Assembly (NCBI GenBank): GCA_963714035.1
Contig: OY970224.1
Location: 1,984,001 to 2,048,000, forward strand
Direction: 5' to 3'
From: DATFVB01 sp963714035
Lineage (GTDB): Bacteria; Acidobacteriota; Thermoanaerobaculia; UBA5066; DATFVB01
DNA: 64,000 bases
Below the pieces are notes generated by a model. That model was not told the origin of the DNA. It was given only the letters and a program-made list of their open reading frames with translations, and did no database searches. Positions within the stretch are counted from its first letter, which is position 1, and each line of letters opens with the position of its first letter. Shown here in pieces: positions 17,008 to 25,500 of this stretch. Position numbers and translations under genes: made by a program.

Positions 17008-18642
17008 GCCCTTCTCCTGGCCGCGGCCGCCGCGGGCGCGTCTCCCGCCGCCGCGCCGGCCTCCGGCGGCTGTCCGATCACCCTGACGGACGTCGCGAAG
17101 CAATCGGGAATCGACTTCCGGCACGAACGGGGCGCCACACCGCAGCGGAGGCTCCCCGAGACGATGGGCTCCGGGGTCGCCTGGCTCGACTACGACAACG
17201 ACGGCTGGATGGACCTCTACGTCGTTCAGTCGGGGCCGTTCCCTCCCAACGGGAGCGCCGCCGCCGGCGACCGCCTGTACCACAACAACCACGACGGGAC
17301 CTTCACCGACGTCACGCAGAAGGCCGGCATCCACGATACGGCTTACGGGATGGGCGCGGCCGCCGCCGATTACGACAACGACGGCTTCACGGACCTTTAC
17401 GTCACGAATTTCGGCGGCAACATTCTGTACCACAACAACGGCGACGGCACGTTCACCGACGTGACGGCCCGCGCCGGTGTGGCGGCCTCCGGCTGGAGCA
17501 CGAGCGCCGCGTGGGCGGACGTCGACGGGGACGGCTATCTCGACCTGTTCGTCGCCCGGTACGTGGACTACTCGGTCGAGAAGGACTACTTCTGCGGGAA
17601 CGTCGCGACCGGCGTCCGGGACTACTGCCACCCGAGCGTCTATCCGCCGACCTCGGGGATCCTCTTCCACAACAACGGGAACGGGACGTTCACCGACGTC
17701 ACGAAGGAAGCCGGCGTCGGCCTTCCCGGAAAGGAGCTCGCCGTCGGCTTTCTCGATTTCGATCTCGACGGCAAGCCCGATCTCTTCGTGGCCAACGACA
17801 CCGTCGGGAACTTCCTCTTCCACAACATCGGCCACGGGAAATTCGAGGACGTCTCGCTCACGTCCGGGACCGCGTTCAGCCTCGAGGGGAAACCGCAGGG
17901 AGGGATGGGCGTCGGCGCCGGGGACCTCGACGGCGACGGGCTGCCCGACCTCGTCGTCACGTACTTCGATTTCGAGCTCAACGGCTACTACCACAACCTC
18001 GGAGGAGGAGTCTTCGAGGACCTCACCGTGCCTTCCGGCTTCGGGCCGCCATCGCTCAACTTCCTCGCGTTCGGCATCGGGCTCCTCGACCTCGACGACA
18101 GCGGAGTCCTCGACGCGTACATCGCCAACGGCCATCTCCAGGACCCGACGCGGCGCGAGAACACGACCTACGCGGAGCGCGACTTCCTGATGTGGAACGA
18201 CGGCCACGGGCATTTCCACGAGAAGGGATGCGGTCCCGCCTTCGACCAGGCGTTCGTCGGGCGCGGCGTGGCCGTCGCCGACTACGACAACGACGGCGAC
18301 CCGGACGTCGCGGTCTCGAATTCCGGCGGCCCGCTGCAGCTCCTGCGAAACGACGGGACGCACGGCCACTGGGCCGGCATCCAGCTCGTCGGGACCCGGT
18401 CGAACCGGCAGGGAATCGGCGCCCGCCTCGTCGCGGAGCTGCCGGGCGGGCGCAAGCTCACCCGATGGGTCCAGTCGGGGGACAGCTACCTCTCCTCTTC
18501 CGACCCGCGCGTGCTCTTCGGCCTCGGCGCCGAGACCTCGATCCGGTCGCTCACGATCTACTGGCCGTCGGGCATCGTCCAGAGCGCCGGTCCCGTCGCC
18601 GCCGGACAATACACGAAAATCACCGAGCCGCGCACGCCCTGA
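16996..18642 (+). CDS. CRTAC1-type secreted FG-GAP/ASPIC protein
   Basis: The 548-residue protein has an Ala-rich signal (residues 1-20). A seven-bladed-propeller-type series of VCBS/FG-GAP repeats follows, each with a Ca-binding-like motif (WLDYDNDGWMDLYVV, AADYDNDGFTDLYV, WADVDGDGYLDLFV, FLDFDLDGKPDLFV). The last 120 residues carry the ASPIC/UnbV domain (QGIGARLVAELPGG, WVQSGDSYLSSSDPR, IYWPSG). The protein acts outside the cytoplasm; binding to other proteins or glycans is known for relatives, but the role here is unknown. The start lies in the last unit of the tandem repeat and lacks a clear ribosome site, so translation may depend on the upstream TPR gene. Confidence 0.92.
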   Translation: MIGAALLLAAAAAGASPAAAPASGGCPITLTDVAKQSGIDFRHERGATPQRRLPETMGSGVAWLDYDNDGWMDLYVVQSGPFPPNGSAAAGDRLYHNNHDGTFTDVTQKAGIHDTAYGMGAAAADYDNDGFTDLYVTNFGGNILYHNNGDGTFTDVTARAGVAASGWSTSAAWADVDGDGYLDLFVARYVDYSVEKDYFCGNVATGVRDYCHPSVYPPTSGILFHNNGNGTFTDVTKEAGVGLPGKELAVGFLDFDLDGKPDLFVANDTVGNFLFHNIGHGKFEDVSLTSGTAFSLEGKPQGGMGVGAGDLDGDGLPDLVVTYFDFELNGYYHNLGGGVFEDLTVPSGFGPPSLNFLAFGIGLLDLDDSGVLDAYIANGHLQDPTRRENTTYAERDFLMWNDGHGHFHEKGCGPAFDQAFVGRGVAVADYDNDGDPDVAVSNSGGPLQLLRNDGTHGHWAGIQLVGTRSNRQGIGARLVAELPGGRKLTRWVQSGDSYLSSSDPRVLFGLGAETSIRSLTIYWPSGIVQSAGPVAAGQYTKITEPRTP

Positions 18643-18714
18643 GCCGCCCGGGCGAGAGAGCGATCGCCCCGTGCGGCGACGAAGACGTTTCGCGCGGCAG
18701 GGGCGTGACCGGGA

Positions 18715-18855
18715 TCAGCGTTCGCGCGGCGGGATCAGGACGATCACGATTCCCGTGACGGCGACACCCGCGGACTCCCACCGCGAGGACACGGGACGGA
18801 GGAGCAGGAAGCCGGCGATTCCCGCCGCGACGAGCGCGAGCCCGACCTTTCTCAT
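18715..18855 (-). CDS. Small two-helix membrane protein (46 residues)
   Basis: The frame starts MRKVGLALVAAGIAGFLLL, has a second hydrophobic stretch (VAVTGIVIVLI) and ends with PPRER. ATG 18855 follows GGAAGGGAG at good spacing on the minus strand. It is divergent from the amino acid permease, whose ATG is 33 bases away. A short two-helix protein with a good ribosome site is likely real; no function can be given. Confidence 0.6.
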   Translation of the reverse strand: MRKVGLALVAAGIAGFLLLRPVSSRWESAGVAVTGIVIVLIPPRER

Positions 18856-18875
18856 CCGCTCCCTTCCGCTGACGA

Positions 18876-18881
18876 TAGGAT
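18876..18881 (+). promoter_or_regulatory. -10 candidate giving a leaderless permease mRNA
   Basis: TAGGAT ends 7 bases before the ATG at 18889, so transcription would begin at or next to the A of the start codon. No ribosome site fits between them. Confidence 0.45.
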
Positions 18882-18888
18882 ACGTGAA

Positions 18889-20298
18889 ATGTCTCTCGAA
18901 CGGACGCTGCGGACGCGGGACCTCGTCCTGTTCAACGTCGCGGCGATCGTCGGAATGCGATGGATCGCGCTCGCGGCGCATTCCGGTCCGTCGTCGCTCT
19001 CGCTGTGGGTGCTCGCGGCTCTCGCTTTCTTCGTTCCGCAGGGCCTGTGCGTCACCGCGCTCTGCTCCGGAATCCCGGAAGAGGGAGGGCTCTACGTCTG
19101 GTCGCAGAAGGCGTTCGGACCGCGGCAGGGGTTCGTCGCGGGCTGGCTCTACTGGACGTCGAACATCCTCTATTTCCCGACGCTCACGCTCTCGACCGTC
19201 GTCTTCGCGCTCTACGTCTTCAATTTCCGGTTCGCGGCGCTCGAGAACAGCCGCGCGTACACGGCGGGGGCGTCTCTCGTCCTGCTCGCGGTCGCGCTCG
19301 CGTTCAACATCGTGGGGGTGAACACCGGAAAGTGGGTCCAGAACATCGGCGGCCTCGCGCAGTGGATCCCTTCGGCGATCCTCCTCGCGCTCGGCATTCT
19401 TGCCCTCGCGACGGCGGGGTCCGCGACCCCGATCCCCGCGCGCTCCCTCGTTCCGTCGCTCGCGAAGAAGGACACGATCATCTTCTTCGCGCAGATCTGC
19501 TTCGGATTCGCGGGCCTCGAGCTCGCGCCGATGATGGCGGGGGAAGTCCACGATCCCCGCCGGACGCTTCCCCGCGCGATCTGGATCTCCGCGCTCACGA
19601 TCGCGGCCTGCTACATCCTCGGGACGCTGTCGATGCTGTGGGCGCTCCCCGCCGGGAAGATCTCGATCATCGCGGGCGTCAACCAGGCGATCGCGCAGGC
19701 GGGAGCGGCGCACGGCATGCACTGGGTCGGTCCGCCCGTCGCCCTGCTCATGACGCTCGCCGGTCTCGGCGGCCTCGGCGCGTGGCTCGTCGGCACGGCC
19801 CGGCTCCTCTTCGTCGGCGGTCTCGACCGCTATCTCCCCCCGGTCTTCGGAAAGACGCACCCGCGCTGGAAGACGCCGTACGTCGCGCTCCTCGTCCAGG
19901 CGGGCCTCTCGGCGGCCTTCATCCTCGCCGCGACGCAGGGCTCGACCGTCCACACGGCGTACCTGATGCTCGTCGACGCCTCGCTCATCGTGTATTTCAT
20001 CCCGTATCTCTACATGTTCGCGTCGGCGATCCGGCTCCGGAGCACGATCGAGCGCACGCCCGGCGCGATCCCCGTCCCGGGAGGCGCGGGCGGGTCCTGG
20101 ATCGTCAACGGAGTCGGATTCGGGACGACGCTGCTCGCGATCGTTTTCGCCCTCGTGCCTCCCTCCGACGAAGCGGGAAAGATCGGTTTCTTCCTGAAGG
20201 TCTTCGGCGGCTGCTCCGCGTTCGTCGTGGCGGGGTTCCTGTTCTACGCGTGGGCGGAGCGCCGGCGGGACGCAGAACCGCCGATCGCCTCGAGCTGA
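18889..20298 (+). CDS. APC-family amino acid permease
   Basis: The 469-residue membrane protein has about 12 hydrophobic segments. The N-terminal consensus region (RDLVLFNVAAIVGMRWIALAA) and the helix with FGFAGLELAPMMAGEVHDP are typical of amino acid/polyamine/organocation transporters. That second motif carries a conserved Glu and the (D/N)P seen in the glutamate/GABA exchanger branch. It lies 255 bp upstream of P5C dehydrogenase, so uptake of a glutamate- or proline-related amino acid is an attractive guess. A repeat region separates the two genes, so co-transcription is not certain. Confidence 0.9.
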   Translation: MSLERTLRTRDLVLFNVAAIVGMRWIALAAHSGPSSLSLWVLAALAFFVPQGLCVTALCSGIPEEGGLYVWSQKAFGPRQGFVAGWLYWTSNILYFPTLTLSTVVFALYVFNFRFAALENSRAYTAGASLVLLAVALAFNIVGVNTGKWVQNIGGLAQWIPSAILLALGILALATAGSATPIPARSLVPSLAKKDTIIFFAQICFGFAGLELAPMMAGEVHDPRRTLPRAIWISALTIAACYILGTLSMLWALPAGKISIIAGVNQAIAQAGAAHGMHWVGPPVALLMTLAGLGGLGAWLVGTARLLFVGGLDRYLPPVFGKTHPRWKTPYVALLVQAGLSAAFILAATQGSTVHTAYLMLVDASLIVYFIPYLYMFASAIRLRSTIERTPGAIPVPGGAGGSWIVNGVGFGTTLLAIVFALVPPSDEAGKIGFFLKVFGGCSAFVVAGFLFYAWAERRRDAEPPIASS

Positions 20299-20335
20299 GC
20301 GCAGCGAAGCGCCCGCTCCAGGTCGGCGCCCTGAC
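20291..20335 (+). repeat. 45-bp direct repeat, copy 1
   Basis: It starts CGAGCTGAGCGCAGCGAAGC and ends GTCGGCGCCCTGAC, and covers the permease stop codon. The second copy is at 20449-20493 with about five differences. Between them lies a hairpin (TGGCCCGGAAC with GTTCCGGGGGCCA, 20383-20412). Confidence 0.7.
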
Positions 20336-20448
20336 TTCTTCTCCTGGACGTCCCCGGAAGCCCGGAGATCGGAAGTGCCCGATGGCCCGGAACGTGAGTG
20401 TTCCGGGGGCCAGCAAAGGCGGAGAAGCCGCTTCCATGACGAGGGCGC

Positions 20449-20493
20449 CGAGTTGAGCGGCGCGAAGCGCCCGCTCCAAGTCGGCGCCCTGAC
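20449..20493 (+). repeat. 45-bp direct repeat, copy 2
   Basis: Second copy of 20291-20335, at a 158-bp offset, lying about 60 bases upstream of the P5C dehydrogenase start. Non-coding. Confidence 0.7.
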
Positions 20494-20553
20494 GCCAACG
20501 GTCACACCCGGAGAGCGAAGCTGATAAATTCGGTCGTTCCGAAGGAGTGACCG

Positions 20554-22101
20554 ATGCTGTCCGAATTCCGAAACGAGCCCCTGATCGACTTCTCCTCCGA
20601 CGCGAACCGCCGCGCGTTCGCGTCCGCCCTCGAGAAGGTGCGCGCGAGGCTTCCCCTCGAGGGGCGCCTCCTGATCGACGGGAAATGGATCTCCGCGCCG
20701 GCGACGTTCGAGTCACGCAATCCGTCCCGGAAGGACGAGGTGGTCGGCCGGTTCGCGAAGGGCACCCGCGCCGACGCGCTCCGGGCGGTGGACGCGGCGT
20801 TCGCCGCCTTCTCCACGTGGAGGAATGCGCCCGCCGACGAGCGAATCCGGCTCCTCGTCCGGATCGCCGCGATCCTGCGGGAGCGCAAGCACGAGTTCTC
20901 GGCGATGATGTCGCTCGAAGCGGGCAAGACGTGGCCGGAGGCGGATGCCGACACCGCCGAAGCGATCGACTTCTGCGAGTTCTACGCGCGCGAGATGCAC
21001 CGGCTCTCCGAGCCGCAGGCGCTCACTCCCGTTCCCGGCGAGCGCGGCTTCCTCGAGTTCCTTCCGCTCGGCGTCGGGGCGGTCATTCCTCCCTGGAACT
21101 TCCCCCTCGCGATCCTCGCCGGAATGACGACCGCCGCGATCGTCTCGGGAAACACCGTCGTCCTGAAGCCCGCGTCGGACACCGCGGGAATCGCGGCGAT
21201 GTTCGTCGAGGCCGCGGTCGAGGCGGGCGTGCCCGCGGGCGTCCTGAACTTCGTCACGGGTCCCGGAGCGGAAGTCGGGGACGCGCTCGTCGAGTCGCCG
21301 AAGGTCCGTTTCATCGCCTTCACGGGGTCGAAGACCGTCGGGCTCGAGATCAACGAGAAGGCGGCGAGGGTCCCGAAGGGACAGATCTGGATCAAGCGCG
21401 CGATCCTGGAGATGGGCGGGAAGGACTTCATCCTCGTCGACGAGACTGCGGACCTCGACTCCGCCGCGGCGGGCGTCGTCTCCGCCGCCTTCGGGTTCCA
21501 GGGGCAGAAATGCTCGGCGTGCTCTCGCCTGATCGTCGTCGATTCCGTCCACGACGCGCTCGTCGCGAAGGTCGTCGAGAAGACGAAACAGCTCAAGCTC
21601 GGTCCCGCCGACGATCCTTCTTCTCACGTCGGGCCGGTCATCAACGCGGGCGCTCAGCGGAAGATCCTCGAGTACGTCGAGACCGGAAAGAAGGAAGGAA
21701 AGCTCCTCGCCGGCGGCAGCGCGGGACCCGAGTCCGGCTTCTACGTCCAGCCGACGGTGATCGACGACGTCGCGCCGGACTCGAGGATCGCGCGCGAGGA
21801 AATCTTCGGGCCCGTGCTCGCGATTCTGCGCGCGCGGGACTTCGACGAGGGGGTCGCTCTCGCCAACGACACCGAGTACGGCCTGACCGGCGCGCTCTAC
21901 TCCCGCGACGCGGAACGGATCGCGCGCGGAAAGCGCGACCTCTTCTGCGGGAACCTCTACATCAATCGCAAGTGCACGGGCGCGCTCGTGGGGGCGCATC
22001 CCTTCGGGGGATTCAACATGTCCGGAACGGATTCCAAGGCCGGCGGCCGCGAGTACCTCTACCTCTTCACGCAAGCGAAGGCGATCGCCGAGAAAGTTTA
22101 G
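20554..22101 (+). CDS. rocA: L-glutamate gamma-semialdehyde (1-pyrroline-5-carboxylate) dehydrogenase
   Basis: The 515-residue aldehyde dehydrogenase oxidises glutamate semialdehyde/P5C to glutamate with NAD, the last step of proline and arginine breakdown. Visible motifs are PWNFPLAI, FTGSK, ILEMGGKD with the general base E286, GQKCSACSR with the nucleophile C320, EEIFGPVL, and the C-terminal FNMSGTDSKAGG typical of the RocA branch. No proline dehydrogenase domain is fused. ATG 20554 follows AAGGAG, with a TAAATT -10 candidate at 20525-20530. The stop codon lies inside a stem-loop (22097-22138). Confidence 0.95.
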   Translation: MLSEFRNEPLIDFSSDANRRAFASALEKVRARLPLEGRLLIDGKWISAPATFESRNPSRKDEVVGRFAKGTRADALRAVDAAFAAFSTWRNAPADERIRLLVRIAAILRERKHEFSAMMSLEAGKTWPEADADTAEAIDFCEFYAREMHRLSEPQALTPVPGERGFLEFLPLGVGAVIPPWNFPLAILAGMTTAAIVSGNTVVLKPASDTAGIAAMFVEAAVEAGVPAGVLNFVTGPGAEVGDALVESPKVRFIAFTGSKTVGLEINEKAARVPKGQIWIKRAILEMGGKDFILVDETADLDSAAAGVVSAAFGFQGQKCSACSRLIVVDSVHDALVAKVVEKTKQLKLGPADDPSSHVGPVINAGAQRKILEYVETGKKEGKLLAGGSAGPESGFYVQPTVIDDVAPDSRIAREEIFGPVLAILRARDFDEGVALANDTEYGLTGALYSRDAERIARGKRDLFCGNLYINRKCTGALVGAHPFGGFNMSGTDSKAGGREYLYLFTQAKAIAEKV

Positions 22102-22138
22102 TCCGTAGCGCTCATTTTCATGAGCGCGAAGGACTAAA
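22097..22138 (+). repeat. Stem-loop over the rocA stop codon
   Basis: TTTAGTCC (22097-22104) pairs with GGACTAAA (22131-22138), and inside it GCGCTCAT pairs with ATGAGCGC. There is no T tract, so it is a weak terminator at best. A related hairpin (GCGCTCAC/GTGAGCGC followed by GGAGGACT) lies about 95 bases on (22204-22231), and the motif GAGGGATCTCGGTCG occurs twice (near 22187 and 22272). The rest of 22139-22507 holds repeats and no gene. Confidence 0.6.
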
Positions 22139-22303
22139 TCCCGAGCTCGCCCGCCGGCGCACGCAGGGCGCCGGCAACGGACGAGCGAGGGATCTCGGTC
22201 GCAGCGCTCACCGTCGTGAGCGCGGAGGACTGAATCGAGCGCACGGCAGTGCGCGAGCTAATCCCGAGCTCGAGGGATCTCGGTCGCGGCCCCGGGGGCC
22301 CCA

Positions 22304-22412
22304 GGACGTCGACCGAGATTCCTCCCGCCTTCGCCACTCGCCGTCGCGACGAAGCGCTCTGGCGTGGTCGGAAGGCTTCGGCGCGCCAGCGTCGCCAGCT
22401 CCTCGGAATGAC
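22304..22412 (-). repeat. Dispersed non-coding element, copy 2
   Basis: Read on the minus strand it begins GTCATTCCGAGGAG, contains GGCGCGCCGAAGCC and ends with GGCGAAGGCGGGAGGAATCT then CGGTCGACGTCC. This matches 15278-15352, with about 30 extra bases in the middle. Confidence 0.65.
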
Positions 22413-22508
22413 AGAAGGCGGCCCCATCGGACAGGACCGCGCGGCCTCCTCGGAAGGACGGACGACGGCCACCGCGGAATGGGCAACGCCCTAAATCGTG
22501 TATTGCTG

Positions 22509-22545
22509 AAAAAGGGGAACGCCCGGCCCCTCGCGGAGCCGGGCG
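22509..22545 (-). terminator. Rho-independent terminator of the BNR gene
   Basis: On the minus strand CGCCCGGC pairs with GCCGGGCG (loop of 10) and is followed by TTCCCCTTTTT. It lies 23 bases past the stop at 22568. Confidence 0.75.
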
Positions 22546-22567
22546 CCCGTGAACGCAACCGGAATCG

Positions 22568-25500
22568 TCAGTTCGTTTTCGCGGGTTTCCCTTCCCCGGG
22601 GGCGAGCGCCTCGAACTCCTTGCGCACGTCCTCGAGCTCGCGACGGAGCGCCTCGACCCGCTCCACCTGATAGGACTGGGGCTTGCCCTCCCAGCTCGAG
22701 AGCGCGCCGTAGGCGTGGTCGAGTTGCTCGCGGATCCGCTCCTCGCCCGTGATCGCGCCCCCTTCCTTCGTCGCCACGATCTTTCTCTTGATCGCGTCGA
22801 GCTGCTCCAGTCGGGCCGAGTCCTTCGCGCTGGCCGCCTGCGCGCGCGCCGCGTCGATCCGGTCCACGAGGTCGCTCATCTCGCCGAAGAGCGCGTGCGC
22901 CTTCATCACGGCGTCGAACTGCTCCTTCCGCTCGGCGGCCCCGTAGGGCGCGCGCCGGTCCACCGCGATCTCGAACTTCTGCTCGACGGACTCCCCGCCT
23001 TTGGTCAGACGCGCCGTGTACGTTCCGGGGGGAACGCGCGGTCCGAGATTCGAGCTGAAGGCGAGCTGCGCGGCCCGGGGAACGCGCGGCGGCGGAACCT
23101 GCATCGACCAGAACACGCGGTTGATTCCCCGACGCTTGCTCGCCGCGATCGAGTCGATGACCTTCCCGGAAGCGTCGAGGATCTCGAGCTTGATCGGACC
23201 GAAGAGATGCCGGCTGCGCTGGTAGTACGTGATGACGGCGCCGCCCGCCGGGTTCTGGCCGACGAACGTCGCATCGCCCTCGACCCATCCGCCCGTCGAC
23301 GGCATGCGCTGCTGGACGATCCGACCCGGCAGGAACGCGGCGGGTTTCGCGAGGGTATCGGAGGCGATATTTCGCAAGGGCGTGATGTCGTCCACGATCC
23401 AGATCCCGCGCCCGTGCGTCGCCAGAACGAGGTCGCGATCGCGGGAGTGGACGGCCACATCCCGGACCGCCACGTCGGGGAAGTCTCCGCCCGTGAACTG
23501 CGCCCAGTTCGCGCCGCCGTCGGGCGAGATCCAGAGGCCGAACTCCGTCCCGAGGAAGAGGAGAGAGGACCGGACGGGGTCCTCCTTGATGACGTGCGCG
23601 TAGCCGCGGACACCCCGCTCCGGGCCGGCGATGCGCGTCCACGTCTTTCCGAAATCGGTCGTGCGGAAGGCCCACGGCGTCATGTCGCCCGCCATGTGGA
23701 AGTCGATCGTCGCGTAAGCGGTGCCGGGCGCGTAACGGGAGGCCTCGATCGAGCTGACCCACGGCGCGGGGGGGAGGCCCTTGATGTTCCGGACGACGTT
23801 GTCCCAGTGCTTGCCGCCGTCGCGCGTCAACTGGAGGTTTCCGTCGGAGGTGCCGGCCCAGATCACGTTCGCGTCGGAAGGCGACTCGGCGACCGCGTAG
23901 ATCGTCGTGTTCTCCTCCGCGGCGGAATTGTCGACCGTGATGCCTCCCGACTCCTCCTGCTTCTGCTTTTCCGGATCGTGCGTGGTCAGATCGGGCGAGA
24001 TCCGCTCCCAGGAATCGCCGTGGTCGTGCGACCGGAAGAGAAACTGCGCGCCGATGTAAATGGTGCCCTTCGGCGAAACGACGAGCGGCGTATTCCAGTT
24101 GAAGTGAAGCTTCTCGCCGTAGCCCGCCTTCGGCTGGATGTCCTTCGCCGAGGCGGTCTTCCGGTCGAAGCGGATCGCGTAGCCGCCCTGCCCTTCGGTG
24201 TAGAGCGCGTCGGGATCCGTCGGATCGGGGACCATCCACATGCCGTCCCCGATCGGGATCGGCGTCCACTGCGCGTTCGTGATGCCGCCCGGATGGGCGG
24301 AATCGCCGAACCACGAGCTGTTGTCCTGGAGGCCGCCGTAGACCTGGTACGGATCCCGGTCGTCGAGGGCCACGTGGTAGAACTGGGAGATCGGCAGATT
24401 CATCGAATGCCGCCAGCGGTTCCCCCCGTCCTCGGAGATCCAGAGCCCGCCGTCGTCCCCCGCGATCGCGTGCCGGACGTTGTCGGGATCGATCCAGATG
24501 TCGTGCCAGTCGCCGTGTCCGCCCCCTCCGGAGTACGAGAAGGTCTTGCCGCCGTCCTCGCTGACGGTCAGGCCGCCGCCCGGCTTGTAGAGATGTTCGG
24601 CGTTGGTCGGATCGACGACGAGACGGCCGAAGTAGAACGGCCGCCAGACCATGCTCTGGCTGTGGTCGCGCGCCTCCCAGGTCTTTCCGCCGTCGCTCGA
24701 GCGATAGAGCGCGGAGTGGACCGACTCGATCAGCGTATAGACGACGTTCCCGTCGGACGGCGCGATCGTCGTCACGACGCGGCCCCACGGTTTGGCCGGA
24801 AGGCCGTTCGTCTTCGCGGCGAGCTCGGTCCAGCTCTTCCCGCCGTCCCCCGAACGGAAGAGCCCGCTGCCGCTCGCGGCCGTCGGGCCGTCGCCTCCCG
24901 AACGGAACGTCCATCCCTTGCGGCGGAAGTCCCACGTCCCGGCCATCAGGACGTTGGAGTTCTTCGGATCCATCGTGACGGAGGAGCAGCCGGTCGAGAG
25001 ATTGGCTCCCTTCAGGACGAGGCTCCAGCTCTTCCCGCCGTCGGTCGTCTTGTAGAGGCCGCGGTCGGCGCTGTCGCTCCAGAGCTTCCCGGGAACGCAC
25101 GCATAGACCGTGTCGCTCTGCTTCGGATCGACGAGCACCGCCCCGATGTGCTCGGAATCGCGCAGGCCCATGTTCGTCCAGGTCTCGCCGCCGTCGGTCG
25201 ACTTGTAGATGCCGTCGCCGACCGACACGGAGTTCCTCATCCACGATTCTCCCGTTCCGACCCAGATCGTCTTCGGGTGGGAGGGATCGATCGCGATCGC
25301 GCCGATCGACTGGACCGGCTGCTTGTCGAAGATCGGCTTGAAGGTCGTGCCGCCGTCGAAGGATCGCCACACGCCGCCGCTCGCGGCGCCGACGTAAACC
25401 GTCGTCTTCCCGGCTTCGTTCCTCGCCGCGATCGCGGCGACCCGGCCGCTCATGGCCGCCGAACCGATGTTCCGCGCGCCGAGCCCCGAGATCGTGCCGG

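Noticed and set aside
18715..20505. 596-residue minus-strand frame over the permease gene
   Set aside because: Only its last 46 residues, from ATG 18855, look like a protein; the rest is antisense to a clear permease.
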